Assembly (NCBI RefSeq): GCF_018831085.1
Contig: NZ_JAGPNM010000001.1
Location: 744,001-808,000 of the forward strand
Reading direction: 5' to 3'
Origin: Rheinheimera oceanensis
Lineage (GTDB): Bacteria; Pseudomonadota; Gammaproteobacteria; Enterobacterales; Alteromonadaceae
DNA: 64,000 nt
The notes beneath the pieces are model-generated. The model saw only the letters and a list, made by a program, of their open reading frames with translations. It did not search any database and was not told the origin of the DNA. Positions 17,266-26,472 of this stretch are shown in pieces (positions within the stretch are counted from its first letter, which is position 1; each line of letters opens with the position of its first letter). The position numbers and the translations under genes are program-made.

Positions 17266-20150
17266 TGAAACCCTCTTTATTACAGCACTGTTTACTGCAG
17301 TGCTGTTTACTACTGTACTGTGCGCTGTTTAGCCTGCAAATATACGCCTTACCGGGTGATTATCTGGCACTGACACCCGCTAAGGCTGATTTTGCGCTGG
17401 TAGGCAAAAACAGCCAGGCCACCATTCTGGTAGCAGAGCAAGACCATAAAGGCTTATTGCGGGCGGTTAACAGCCTGCAGCAAGATATTGCCAGGGTTAG
17501 TGGTAAACAGCTGAGCATCAGCTATAAGGTAGAAGCTGAGCCAACCGGGCAAGTGCTGATTATTGGCACTTTGGGCAACAACCCGTTGCTGGATCAGCTG
17601 GCAGCGGCAGGCAAGCTGGATAGCAGCGCTATTGCCGGCAAGTGGGAAGCCTATCTTATTCAAGTGATAGAGCAACCGTTGCCGGGCGTAGCACAAGCTC
17701 TGGTTATCGCAGGCAGTGACAAACGCGGCGCGATTTACGGCGTGTTTGATCTGGCCGAAACCCTTGGCGTTTCGCCGTGGCACTGGTGGGCCGACGTACC
17801 GGTAATCAAACGCGAGCAACTGTATATTAAAGCGGGCACCGCCTTTACTGATGCACCAAAGGTAAAATACCGCGGCATTTTTCTGAACGACGAACACCCG
17901 GCATTAACAAACTGGGTACACGAAAAATTCGGCGACTATAACAGCCTGTTTTATATCCATGTATTTGAGCTGTTACAAAGGCTTAAAGCCAACTTTTTAT
18001 GGCCGGCAATGTGGAACAACGCCTTTGCCGATGATGATCCGCAAAATGCCGTTCTGGCCGATGAAATGGGCATAGTGATGAGCAACAGCCACCACGAGCC
18101 GATGATGCGCGCCGACAAAGAATGGAACCGTTACGGCGAAGGGCCGTGGGAGTACTCTACCAACCGCGACAATATCTATAAGTTCTGGCAGCACGGCGCG
18201 AAGCGGCATAAAAACCTGGAAAGTATTTTTACGCTGGGTATGCGCGGCCAGGAAGACGAACCAATGAGCGAAGGCGATAATATTGAATTACTGCAGCAGA
18301 TAGTGGCCGATCAGCGCACTATTTTGCAGCAAACCTTTACTGATCGCCCGGTTGAAACCGTGCCGCAGGTATGGGCACTGTATAAAGAAGTACAGGGCTT
18401 TTACGAGCGCGGCATGCGGGTACCAGACGATGTTACCCTGCTTTGGGCCGACGATAACTTTGGTAATATCCGCCGTTTGCCCACAGCCAGCGAGCGTAGC
18501 CGGGCCGGTGGTGCCGGCGTGTATTATCATTTTGATTATGTTGGCAGCCCCCGTTCGTATCGCTGGATTAACACCGTACCGATGGCGAAAATATGGGAGC
18601 AAATGCAGCTGGCCTGGCACTATCAGGCTGATCGCATCTGGATAGTGAATGTCGGTGATTTAAAACCGATGGAATTTCCGATTGATTTCTTCCTGCGTAT
18701 GGCCTGGAACCCGGACGCTTTTAACGCGAACAATTTGCAGCAATTTGCTGCTGACTGGGCCACGCAACAATTTGGCCCTGAACATGCCACTACCATAGCA
18801 GAGCTGATCCAGGGCTACACCCGGCATAACGGCCGCCGCAAACCTGAAGCCGTAGAGCCCGGCACTTACAGTATTTTTCACTACAATGAGGCACAGCGCA
18901 TAAGCGATGAACTGGCGCAACTGGTAGCAACAGCAGATAAAGTACAGCAGCAGTTAACCCCAAAGCTGCATGATGCTTATATTCAGCTGGTTGCCCACCC
19001 GCTAAAAGCCAGCCAGGCGGTGTATGAGCTAAACCGCGCGGTGGCAATAAACCAGCTGCACGGCGCACAGGGCCGGGTAACCACCAACTACTGGGCGCAG
19101 CAGGTAAGGTTTTGGTTTAACCGCGATGCCGAACTGACAGCACAATATCATAGCCTGGGCAATGGCCGCTGGAACCACATGATGTCACAGCCGCATATCG
19201 GTTTTACTTACTGGCGTAACCCACCGGCTAACCTGATGCCCGTTGTCTCGGTAGCTGAACCTATGGCGGTGGCTGATATGGGCGTAGCCGCCGAAGGTTC
19301 GCCGCTGTCATGGCCAATAAGCGAGTATCAGGGCCAGCAACTGGCACTGGATCACTTTTATCCGCATGGCCAGCAACAACGCACTATCGAAGTGTTTAAT
19401 AAAGGCACAGTGCCGTTTGAGTTTAGTGCTAAAGCCTCGGCAGACTGGGTAAAACTGAGCCACAGCAGCGGCCAAATTGCTGTTGAGCAACACATTGCCG
19501 TATCCGTTGACTGGAGCAAAGCCCAAACCGGGCTGAATAACGCCGAAGTGCATATTCAGGGCACCGGCTGGGGCGGGGCAAAAATACAGCTGGCTGCCAT
19601 AAAACCCGCTACAACCGCAACACAGGGTTTTGTTGAAGCTGATGGCTATATTGCTATCGAAGCCGCCAGTGGCAAAACGGTTGCCAATAATAAGCAAGCC
19701 TGGTGGCTGGAAATTCCGGGCCATGGCCGTACGCATTCTTCGATGTCGGCTATGACAGTACCGGATTATCAACCCGGTGCGCTAAAACAGGCACCTTATC
19801 TGGAATATCCGCTGTTTTTTCATAGCACCGGCACTTTTACCCTGCACAGCATAGTGGCACCAACGCTGGACTTAGTGCCGGGGCGCGGCCTGCGTTTTGC
19901 CGTGGCGCTGAATAATGACCCGCCGCAACTGGTTGATACGCTGGCCGATAACAGCCAGCAGGTGTGGGAGAAGTCGGTACTGGATGGTGTGCGTATTATC
20001 AAAAGCCCACTGCAGGTAACTAAACCCGGAACCCATACACTGCGTATTTATCTGGTAGATCCGGCGCTGGTACTGCAAAAACTGCTGATTGATACCGGTG
20101 GCCTTAAACCCAGTTATCTTGGCCCACAAGAAAGCAAACGGCTGCGCTAG
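17265..20150 (+). CDS. GH115 xylan alpha-1,2-glucuronidase, exported
   Basis: 961 residues, the usual GH115 length. A hydrophobic export signal occupies residues 1-28. Family segments include VIAGSDKRGAIYGVFDLAE and SPWHWWADVPV. They continue with FLNDEHPALTNWVHEKFG, LKANFLWPAMWNNAF and WADDNFGNIRRLP, ending in a C-terminal beta-rich region (after about residue 690). GH115 enzymes remove 4-O-methyl-glucuronic acid side chains from xylan, including internal ones. Together with the coupled GH43 gene it would debranch glucuronoarabinoxylan outside the cytoplasm, feeding the GH8/GPH system. Confidence 0.92.
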   Translation: MKPSLLQHCLLQCCLLLYCALFSLQIYALPGDYLALTPAKADFALVGKNSQATILVAEQDHKGLLRAVNSLQQDIARVSGKQLSISYKVEAEPTGQVLIIGTLGNNPLLDQLAAAGKLDSSAIAGKWEAYLIQVIEQPLPGVAQALVIAGSDKRGAIYGVFDLAETLGVSPWHWWADVPVIKREQLYIKAGTAFTDAPKVKYRGIFLNDEHPALTNWVHEKFGDYNSLFYIHVFELLQRLKANFLWPAMWNNAFADDDPQNAVLADEMGIVMSNSHHEPMMRADKEWNRYGEGPWEYSTNRDNIYKFWQHGAKRHKNLESIFTLGMRGQEDEPMSEGDNIELLQQIVADQRTILQQTFTDRPVETVPQVWALYKEVQGFYERGMRVPDDVTLLWADDNFGNIRRLPTASERSRAGGAGVYYHFDYVGSPRSYRWINTVPMAKIWEQMQLAWHYQADRIWIVNVGDLKPMEFPIDFFLRMAWNPDAFNANNLQQFAADWATQQFGPEHATTIAELIQGYTRHNGRRKPEAVEPGTYSIFHYNEAQRISDELAQLVATADKVQQQLTPKLHDAYIQLVAHPLKASQAVYELNRAVAINQLHGAQGRVTTNYWAQQVRFWFNRDAELTAQYHSLGNGRWNHMMSQPHIGFTYWRNPPANLMPVVSVAEPMAVADMGVAAEGSPLSWPISEYQGQQLALDHFYPHGQQQRTIEVFNKGTVPFEFSAKASADWVKLSHSSGQIAVEQHIAVSVDWSKAQTGLNNAEVHIQGTGWGGAKIQLAAIKPATTATQGFVEADGYIAIEAASGKTVANNKQAWWLEIPGHGRTHSSMSAMTVPDYQPGALKQAPYLEYPLFFHSTGTFTLHSIVAPTLDLVPGRGLRFAVALNNDPPQLVDTLADNSQQVWEKSVLDGVRIIKSPLQVTKPGTHTLRIYLVDPALVLQKLLIDTGGLKPSYLGPQESKRLR

Positions 20151-20192
20151 CAGCTGTTTGCTGCCAGGCCACAGTAATTTTGCTCAAATGCA

Positions 20193-20612
20193 CTACTGCG
20201 GTGGTGCGAACGCTGCAAACATCTCGTCGCAGGTCATATTGTGGGTGTGTTCAGCAAAGTTGTAATAACCTGGTTTGCTGTCGATACACACCTGATGATC
20301 GAGCACTAAATCATCGCTGTTATCAAATAGTCCTGCCGGCATAACATATTGGCCATTTTGGCTTAAGCGATAAAACAAATGTGTACCGCATTCAGCGCAA
20401 AAACCCCGCTCGGCCCAGTCGGATGAACGAAAAGCACGGATATATTGCTCACCGTTAAACTTAACTTCTGTACCGCAATCGATCGCCAGCAGTGGCCCGC
20501 CACCCCAGCGCCGGCACATACCACAGTGGCAGGCGCCTATCTTGCTCTCTGCTTTTGCCGCACTGATAATAACTTTACCACACAGGCAACTGCCTTTACG
20601 TTGAACTGACAT
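20193..20612 (-). CDS. GFA/CENP-V domain zinc protein
   Basis: 139 residues with the GFA-type zinc ligands: GSCLCGKV at residues 7-14, CHCGMC at about 33-38 and CAECGTHLFYR at about 77. Family members were named after a glutathione-dependent formaldehyde-activating enzyme, but most bind zinc with no proven activity, so no substrate is claimed. It stands alone and converges on the GH115 gene; nothing ties it to xylan use. Confidence 0.85.
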   Translation of the reverse strand: MSVQRKGSCLCGKVIISAAKAESKIGACHCGMCRRWGGGPLLAIDCGTEVKFNGEQYIRAFRSSDWAERGFCAECGTHLFYRLSQNGQYVMPAGLFDNSDDLVLDHQVCIDSKPGYYNFAEHTHNMTCDEMFAAFAPPQ

Positions 20613-20753
20613 GTTATGCTCCCATCAGGTTAATGCTAGCTAGTTAATGCTACACACTTTAGCACAGCACTAATTTATTCGCGTCCAGCACTGAACATTG
20701 CGACAATAATTGCGTACCCCGTTACATCTGACAACCGCTTAAGAGAGGCTGTT

Positions 20754-21866
20754 ATTCCAGTTAGCATTTACCAACAACAGGTTGCCAAAGCAGCCCTAAA
20801 CTACGACGAAAACCAGTATCAGCTGCTGCAACGCTTATCGCTGCTGGCACAACAGCTAAGTACCGGCCAAAGTGCCGGTGCTCCGTCTTCGCTGCGTGGT
20901 TTGTATATTCAGGGCCCGGTTGGCCGTGGCAAAACCCTGCTGATGGATCTGTTTTACCAACAGTTGCAAACGCCACAGAAGATCCGGCTGCATTTTCATC
21001 ATTTTATGGCACGTATCCACCAGGAGCTGCACCAGCTAAGCGGCCAACCGGATCCATTGCAGCGTATTGCTGCACAGTGGGCAGCACGTTACCGGGTATT
21101 GTGTTTTGATGAGTTCTTTGTCAACGATATCGGCGATGCCATGTTACTCGGCACGCTGTGGCGCCATCTGTTTAACGCTGGTGTAGTATTGGTTACTACC
21201 TCGAATACCTTGCCGGAACAGCTATACGCCAACGGCCTGCAACGGCAACGTTTTTTGCCTACAATCGCCTTACTGCAGCAATACTGTGAAGTGGTAACGC
21301 TGGACAGCGGCGAAGATTACCGTCTGCGCCAGCAGCAAAGCTGGCCGTATTATTTGCAGGGTGCCAGCCTGGCAACACTGCAGCAAAAGGCGGAACAGCT
21401 AAGCGGCCCGCTGACACCCTTACCGGCCATTAACTTGTTAAACCGCCCTGTACCGGTACTGTGGCATAACCAACACCTTATAGCTTTTAGCTTTAACGCC
21501 CTGTGCGCCGGGCCGCGCAGCCAGCTGGATTATATGGCGCTGTGTGGCCAATACGCCGCCATTGCTGTACACGGTGTACCGCAATTTAGCTATCTGGCCG
21601 ATAAACCGATAGTGCACGGCGTTGAAGACTGTTATCAGCGTGAACACAAAGAATACTACGTAAGTAAACTGGACAACGAAGCGCGCCGCTTTATCGCCCT
21701 GGTCGATGAATGCTACGACAGAGGCACCTTGCTACTACTTAGCGCCGACGTGCCGGTTAATGAGTTATATCAGGCAAAACAACTGGCGTTCGCCTTCGCC
21801 CGCTGCAGCTCGCGGCTGCATGAAATGCAAAACCGGGTGCTGGGTCAGAGCACTGACATCAAATAG
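20754..21866 (+). CDS. zapE: ZapE-like cell-division AAA ATPase with apparent ATT start
   Basis: ZapE is an AFG1-family AAA+ ATPase that associates with the Z-ring. Walker A GPVGRGKTLLMDLF and Walker B RVLCFDEFFVNDI are intact, followed by the arginine/sensor region VLVTTSNTLPEQLYANGLQR. From 20754 the protein has 370 residues, the family length. The first ATG in frame is 20901, which would delete about 49 residues including normal family sequence (SIYQQQVAKAALNYDENQYQ). No ATG, GTG or TTG exists upstream in frame for at least 50 bases; ATT at 20754 has AAGAGAGG five bases upstream. ATT initiation is therefore inferred. Confidence 0.85.
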   Translation: MPVSIYQQQVAKAALNYDENQYQLLQRLSLLAQQLSTGQSAGAPSSLRGLYIQGPVGRGKTLLMDLFYQQLQTPQKIRLHFHHFMARIHQELHQLSGQPDPLQRIAAQWAARYRVLCFDEFFVNDIGDAMLLGTLWRHLFNAGVVLVTTSNTLPEQLYANGLQRQRFLPTIALLQQYCEVVTLDSGEDYRLRQQQSWPYYLQGASLATLQQKAEQLSGPLTPLPAINLLNRPVPVLWHNQHLIAFSFNALCAGPRSQLDYMALCGQYAAIAVHGVPQFSYLADKPIVHGVEDCYQREHKEYYVSKLDNEARRFIALVDECYDRGTLLLLSADVPVNELYQAKQLAFAFARCSSRLHEMQNRVLGQSTDIK

Positions 21867-22013
21867 CACAGTTTCGCCTGAGCTATTATGTACTTGCTAC
21901 CCGGCTTATAGACTTATGCGACCAGCGGATAGCAGTAACTGGTCGCATACGACTAGACTATTACTAAAATTGAACGCAATATGAATAAATTATTTTTCCA
22001 TTGCGGAGGGAAG

Positions 22014-22739
22014 ATGAAACTTAACTGTGATCTGGGTGAAAGCTTTGGCAGCTGGCAAATGGGGCTGGACAGCGAGGTTATGCCACATATCGATATGGCC
22101 AATATTGCCTGTGGCTTTCATGCCGGTGATGCGGATGTAATGGCAAAAACCTTACAACTGGCGAAACAGCACAGTGTTGTTATCGGCGCACACCCATCTT
22201 ACCCTGATTTGCAAGGCTTTGGCCGGCGCAGTATGGCCCTGTCGCATAGCGAAATTGTGAACTGCCTGCATTACCAGATTGCCGCGCTGGATGGTATGGC
22301 ACAAAGCGCTGGCTTAACCCTCAACTATGCCAAGCCGCATGGTGCTTTATATAATGATATGATGAGCAAACCAGCCGTATTCGCTGCGGTACTGGACGCC
22401 GTTGCCCGTTATTATAAGCCGCTTAAACTGATGATTTTAGCCACTGCACAGCAGCAAGATTACCGCGATTTAGCTGCTGCCAAAGGCGTTACCCTGTTAT
22501 TTGAAGCCTTTGCCGACCGGCGTTACACCATTGATGGCAAACTCACACCTCGCGGCCAGCCGGGCGCCGTATTACATGCTGATGAAATGCTGGCACAGGT
22601 TAGCCAACTGGTTAAACACGGCACAGTCACCACCGCAACCGGTAAACAGCTGGTACTTGACGCCGATACGCTGTGTGTACATGGCGATAACCAGGCCGCT
22701 ATTACCCAGGTGCAGCAAATTAGAGCCCTGTTAAAATGA
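22014..22739 (+). CDS. pxpA: 5-oxoprolinase subunit A
   Basis: 241 residues from ATG 22014 (GGAGGGAAG upstream); an earlier in-frame ATG at 21981 adds residues not seen in the family. LamB/YcsF signatures: NCDLGESFGSWQMG, HIDMANIACGFHAGD, and GAHPSYPDLQGFGRR. With PxpB and PxpC it hydrolyses 5-oxoproline to glutamate using ATP. It overlaps pxpB by four bases (ATGA) and heads a four-gene unit ending in a D-glutamate cyclase. Confidence 0.95.
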   Translation: MKLNCDLGESFGSWQMGLDSEVMPHIDMANIACGFHAGDADVMAKTLQLAKQHSVVIGAHPSYPDLQGFGRRSMALSHSEIVNCLHYQIAALDGMAQSAGLTLNYAKPHGALYNDMMSKPAVFAAVLDAVARYYKPLKLMILATAQQQDYRDLAAAKGVTLLFEAFADRRYTIDGKLTPRGQPGAVLHADEMLAQVSQLVKHGTVTTATGKQLVLDADTLCVHGDNQAAITQVQQIRALLK

Positions 22740-23455
22740 GTATGGGCATGAGTAAGCCGCAGTACCAACTAACCCTGGCCGGTGAAAATGCCCTGATGCT
22801 GTATTTTGACCAGCGCATTGACCCGGCCATATCCGCCCTGGTACAGCAGGCTTGCGAGCTGATCCGTGCTGAACTGGCAGCAGATCTTATTGATGTATTA
22901 CCCTCTTACGCCTCGGTGCTGGTGATGTTTAACCCGCTGCGTACTGATCACTTTCGCGTACAGGCGCAGCTGAAGCACAGCATGACGCAGCTGCAAAACA
23001 GCGACAGCCGAAGCGGCAAGCAGGTAGAACTGCCGGTGTATTACAGCGAAGAGAGCGGGCCGGATTTAGCCCTTATCGCCCAAACAAAAAACATCAGCAT
23101 TGATGAGGTTATTCAGCGTCATCAGGCTGTCAGTTACCGTGTTTATGCTATTGGCTTTGCACCGGGTTTTGCCTATTTAGGTGAGGTAGACCCCATATTA
23201 CAGATGCCACGTTTAGCCACACCACGCGCCAAAGTGCCACGCGGTGCCGTTGCTATTGCCGACCGGCAAACTGCAGTATATCCGGCACAATCGCCCGGGG
23301 GCTGGAATTTGATCGGCCTGTGCCCGACACGGATGTTTAACCCAGAGCAAACACCGGCAATGCCGGTATCGGTAGGCGATGAAGTACGCTTTGTAGCGAT
23401 AGATAAAGCAGAATTTTTGCGCCTGGGCGGTGAACTACAAGGTGCCGGGCTATGA
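22736..23455 (+). CDS. pxpB: 5-oxoprolinase subunit B (KipI-like)
   Basis: 239 residues. The cyclophilin-like KipI signatures are present: YAIGFAPGFAYLGEVDP at about residue 140, then LATPRAKVPRGAVAIADRQT and YPAQSPGGWNLIGLCP. It forms the ATP-dependent 5-oxoprolinase core with PxpC. It has ATGA overlaps on both sides, so it is translationally coupled to pxpA and pxpC. Three closely spaced Met codons at the start (22736, 22742, 22748) leave the exact initiator uncertain. Confidence 0.94.
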   Translation: MSMGMSKPQYQLTLAGENALMLYFDQRIDPAISALVQQACELIRAELAADLIDVLPSYASVLVMFNPLRTDHFRVQAQLKHSMTQLQNSDSRSGKQVELPVYYSEESGPDLALIAQTKNISIDEVIQRHQAVSYRVYAIGFAPGFAYLGEVDPILQMPRLATPRAKVPRGAVAIADRQTAVYPAQSPGGWNLIGLCPTRMFNPEQTPAMPVSVGDEVRFVAIDKAEFLRLGGELQGAGL

Positions 23456-24393
23456 GTGGCTTTGAAGTAATAGCTGCCGGCGTACTAAGCCTGCTGCAGG
23501 ATAACGGCCGTTTTGGCCAGAACGCGCTGGGCTTAACCACCGGCGGCGCTATGGATGCCCCTTCTGCCCGCTGGGCTAACCGGTTACTGGGCAACGACAA
23601 TAACGCTACCCTGATAGAGTGCAGTGTTGGCGGCCTGCAACTGCGTGCCAACAGCAGCAGCTATATTGCCGTTACCGGCGCAGAACTGCCGCTTAGCATT
23701 AACGGCAACTCGGCTGAGCTTTGGGCAGTACATAAAGTTCAGCCAGGCGATGTCATCGAACTGGGTATGGTAAACCAGGGCCTGCGGGCATACCTGGCTG
23801 TTGCCGGGGGTTTTGCTGTTACACCTCAGTTTGGCAGCGTGTCTACCGTGCTGCGCGAAGGTATTGGTGGCTTAAAGGGTAATAAATTGCAAACCGGTGA
23901 TTTTCTGGCAGCACAGCCGGTTAACCAGCTACCTCGGCTAAGCCTGCCGCTGGCCTACCGGCCACAGTTTAACCGCGTTCTGACGCTACGGCTGGTTGAA
24001 GGTTATCAGGCAGACAGCTTCCCCAGCACAGAGCGCCAGCGCTTTTACCTTAACAGCTATAAAGTAACACCGCAGGCCGATCGCATGGGCTATAAGCTGG
24101 CCGGTACTGCCATTCGCAGCCAGCAAAGCCAGTTGTTATCTGAAGGCATCTGTTACGGCGCAGTACAAATACCGCCCGATGGCCAGCCGATAGTATTACT
24201 GAATGACCGCCAGACGCTGGGAGGTTATCCGAAAATAGGCTCAGTTCTGTCGCTCGATTGCGCACTGCTGGCGCAGGCTGTGGCCGGTACCGAGCTGTAC
24301 TTTACCCCAATCAGCCCAGAGCAGGCGCACAATGCTCTCTGTTTAGCCAAAGTACGTACTGATGCAATAACAAGCCAACTGGTGAGCCTGTAA
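23452..24393 (+). CDS. pxpC: 5-oxoprolinase subunit C (KipA-like)
   Basis: 313 residues with the biotin-dependent-carboxyltransferase-like KipA fold. Signatures are LSLLQDNGRFGQNALGLTTG near residue 10, AMDAPSARWANRLLGND, and LLSEGICYGAVQIPPDGQP followed by LLNDRQTLGGYPKIG. It partners PxpB. Its stop overlaps the start of the D-glutamate cyclase gene by one base, so the cyclase is part of the same transcript. Confidence 0.94.
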   Translation: MSGFEVIAAGVLSLLQDNGRFGQNALGLTTGGAMDAPSARWANRLLGNDNNATLIECSVGGLQLRANSSSYIAVTGAELPLSINGNSAELWAVHKVQPGDVIELGMVNQGLRAYLAVAGGFAVTPQFGSVSTVLREGIGGLKGNKLQTGDFLAAQPVNQLPRLSLPLAYRPQFNRVLTLRLVEGYQADSFPSTERQRFYLNSYKVTPQADRMGYKLAGTAIRSQQSQLLSEGICYGAVQIPPDGQPIVLLNDRQTLGGYPKIGSVLSLDCALLAQAVAGTELYFTPISPEQAHNALCLAKVRTDAITSQLVSL

Positions 24394-25238
24394 TGACAGC
24401 ACTGCCTCCTGATTATCTTGCACTAAGCCAACAAATAGAGCACATGCTGGTGCGGCAAAACCTGCGCGGCATGGCCACACTGCAGCCACATTTGCGCCCC
24501 GGTTATATTCTGCGTGCGGCGCGGCTGATTAACCAATGCCGTGGTACTGTGCTTATAGGCACCGGTTTTCCGGTGCTGGATACCTTTGAAACCGACGGCC
24601 CGGTAGGCGCTATTGCTTTATATCAGTTACTCATGCAGCTAGGGGCAAAGCCGGTTATCGTCTGTGGTGACCCGCTGTACAGCGCATTAAAAGCTGATTA
24701 CCAGTGTTACCAAATTACGGTAAATCAGTATGAGGCGCTGCCTGCCATTGCCAGTGAAGCGCTGGCAGCATTACAGCCGCAGCTGGTGATATCCATAGAA
24801 CGGCCCGGTTTTAATGCGCTGCAGCGCTACGCCAATATGCGCGGTGAAGATATCAGTTCGCGCTGCGCCAGCTTTGACTACTTTTTAACACAAGCGGCCT
24901 GCCCCACCATCGGTATTGGCGATGGCGGCAATGAAATTGGTATGGGTAATTTGTATCAGCAGGTTAGTGCACTGAATATTACCCCGGCGGTAACCGAATG
25001 CGATGAGCTGATTGTGGCCGATGTATCAAACTGGGCAGCCTGGGGCCTGGCGGCTATGGTGTCCTTGCTGCGCAATGAAAACCTGCTTGCCAGTGCCAAC
25101 CCGCTGGAAATTTTGCAGTATTTATCGGCCAAAGGCAGTGTAGATGGCGTTACCCGGCTAAATACCCTGACCGAAGATGGCCTGGCGCATACTGAAGGCG
25201 AGCAACTGATTACGGATTTTAAGTTACTGATTAAGTGA
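24393..25238 (+). CDS. D-glutamate cyclase-like protein (DUF4392)
   Basis: 281 residues matching the D-glutamate cyclase C-terminal-like family: LIGTGFPVLDTFETDGPVGA at about residues 51-70, ERPGFNALQRYANMRGEDIS, and the glycine-rich GIGDGGNEIGMGNL at about 175. Characterised relatives interconvert D-glutamate and 5-oxo-D-proline. It is the fourth gene of the pxpABC unit, with a one-base overlap. D-Glu would be cyclised to 5-oxo-D-proline or the reverse; since PxpABC is known for the L isomer, stereochemistry is an open point. The downstream D-amino acid transaminase supports a D-glutamate theme. Confidence 0.85.
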   Translation: MTALPPDYLALSQQIEHMLVRQNLRGMATLQPHLRPGYILRAARLINQCRGTVLIGTGFPVLDTFETDGPVGAIALYQLLMQLGAKPVIVCGDPLYSALKADYQCYQITVNQYEALPAIASEALAALQPQLVISIERPGFNALQRYANMRGEDISSRCASFDYFLTQAACPTIGIGDGGNEIGMGNLYQQVSALNITPAVTECDELIVADVSNWAAWGLAAMVSLLRNENLLASANPLEILQYLSAKGSVDGVTRLNTLTEDGLAHTEGEQLITDFKLLIK

Positions 25239-25242
25239 GAAT

Positions 25243-25400
25243 CGGTTTACCCTAAACCAACCGTTGACGGCATGGATGCCGGACAAATGTGTCTGGAACA
25301 CATTTGAACATCGTAGATAGCCCGCAGGGTGAACTGTAGGAAACAGTTCATCATCGAGCCTACAGGGACGTATTTACGGCGTGTTGGTGTGGGTAAACCG
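25243..25400. repeat. 158-base nested-hairpin element (MITE-like)
   Basis: Perfect 10-base outer arms CGGTTTACCC (25243-25252) and GGGTAAACCG (25391-25400) are extended by CCAAC/GTTGG (25257-25261, 25383-25387). They enclose three internal hairpins: CGGCAT/ATGCCG at 25268-25281; CAAATGTGT/ACACATTTG at 25284-25306; and TGAACTGT/ACAGTTCA at 25330-25350. It fills the gap between the cyclase gene and the transaminase gene. It has no coding capacity, and the layout resembles non-autonomous palindromic repeats; it may also affect read-through into the transaminase. Confidence 0.7.
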
Positions 25401-25444
25401 GTTCGATTGTACACCAACGAACAGCGTTAACAGCGAGAACCGCA

Positions 25445-26311
25445 ATGACAACAGTATATTTAAACGGCGCCTTTGTACCGGCCAGTGAAGCAAAAATATC
25501 GCCGATGGACCGCGGCTTTTTATTTGGCGACGGCATTTACGAAGTGATCCCAAGTTATGGCGGCCGCTTTGTTGGTTTTGGCCCGCATATCGACCGCATG
25601 CACAACGGCCTGGCGCAACTGTCGATTGACCCTAAACTAAGCCTGGCTGACTGGCAAACCATTGCCAACAAACTACTGGCAGATAACCGTGCAGAACTGG
25701 GCGATAACCTCGGTGTGTATTTTCAGGTTAGCCGCGGTACCGATACCAAGCGCGGCCATGCCTTTCCGGCCAATATAGCGCCAACGGTGTTTGGCTTTGC
25801 CTTTGCCATCCCGCCAGAGCCGGTGGCCGATAAAGCCAAAGCTACTACCTACGCTGTGGTTACCGGCCAGGATTTACGCTGGCAACGCTGCCATATTAAA
25901 TCGACGTCGCTACTGGGCAATGTGCTGCACTACCAGCAAAGCTACAGCCAGGGCGCACAGGAGATATTACTGTTTGATAAAGACGGTAATTTAACCGAAG
26001 GCGCTGCAGTTAATGTCTTTATCGTAAAAGATGGCGTTATTGCCACGCCGCCGTTAAGCCATAAACTGCTGCCGGGCATAACGCGGCAAATTCTGCTGGC
26101 CATTTTAGCCAAACACAGCAGTATCAAAGTGGAAGAGCGTGATATCAGCGAAGCCGAAGTGCTGGCCGCCGATGAAATATGGCTTACCAGCTCCAGCAAA
26201 GAAATTGCCCCGGTGTTATATGTTAACGACAAACCCGTCGCTGACGGCAAAGTAGGCGATGTCTGGCTTGCTGTACAACAGCTGTTCAGCATGCATAAGT
26301 TCGATTATTAA
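25445..26311 (+). CDS. dat: D-amino acid transaminase (fold IV PLP enzyme)
   Basis: 288 residues, typical length for D-alanine/D-amino acid transaminases. Visible motifs: MDRGFLFGDGIYEVIPSYGG at residues 20-39, the PLP lysine in WQRCHIKSTSLLGNVL at about residue 145, and EGAAVNVFIVKDG. The RCHIKSxxLLGNVL form matches Dat rather than branched-chain transaminases. It typically converts D-amino acids plus 2-oxoglutarate to D-glutamate and keto acids. It follows the pxp/cyclase unit in the same direction, separated only by the hairpin element, and ends in a terminator. Confidence 0.88.
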   Translation: MTTVYLNGAFVPASEAKISPMDRGFLFGDGIYEVIPSYGGRFVGFGPHIDRMHNGLAQLSIDPKLSLADWQTIANKLLADNRAELGDNLGVYFQVSRGTDTKRGHAFPANIAPTVFGFAFAIPPEPVADKAKATTYAVVTGQDLRWQRCHIKSTSLLGNVLHYQQSYSQGAQEILLFDKDGNLTEGAAVNVFIVKDGVIATPPLSHKLLPGITRQILLAILAKHSSIKVEERDISEAEVLAADEIWLTSSSKEIAPVLYVNDKPVADGKVGDVWLAVQQLFSMHKFDY

Positions 26312-26349
26312 CCTCAAACCTCACACACTATTAAAATAGCGCTACTGCA

Positions 26350-26380
26350 GCGCTGCCAACCCCGGGCAGCGCTATCTTTT
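26350..26380 (+). terminator. Rho-independent terminator after the D-amino acid transaminase
   Basis: The 8-base-pair stem GCGCTGCC (26350-26357) / GGCAGCGC (26365-26372) is followed by a T-rich tract (TATCTTTT). Confidence 0.82.
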
Positions 26381-26472
26381 ATCTTCTTTTAATCACAATT
26401 TCACAAATAATTAATTTACAAAATTGCATTATTTATATATCTTTTAGCAACGTCATTTTAGCCGGAGCCCGG

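Noticed and set aside
25390..25403. GGGTAAACCGGTT as a LacI-type operator
   Set aside because: It is the right arm of the hairpin element and does not match the 14-base palindrome.
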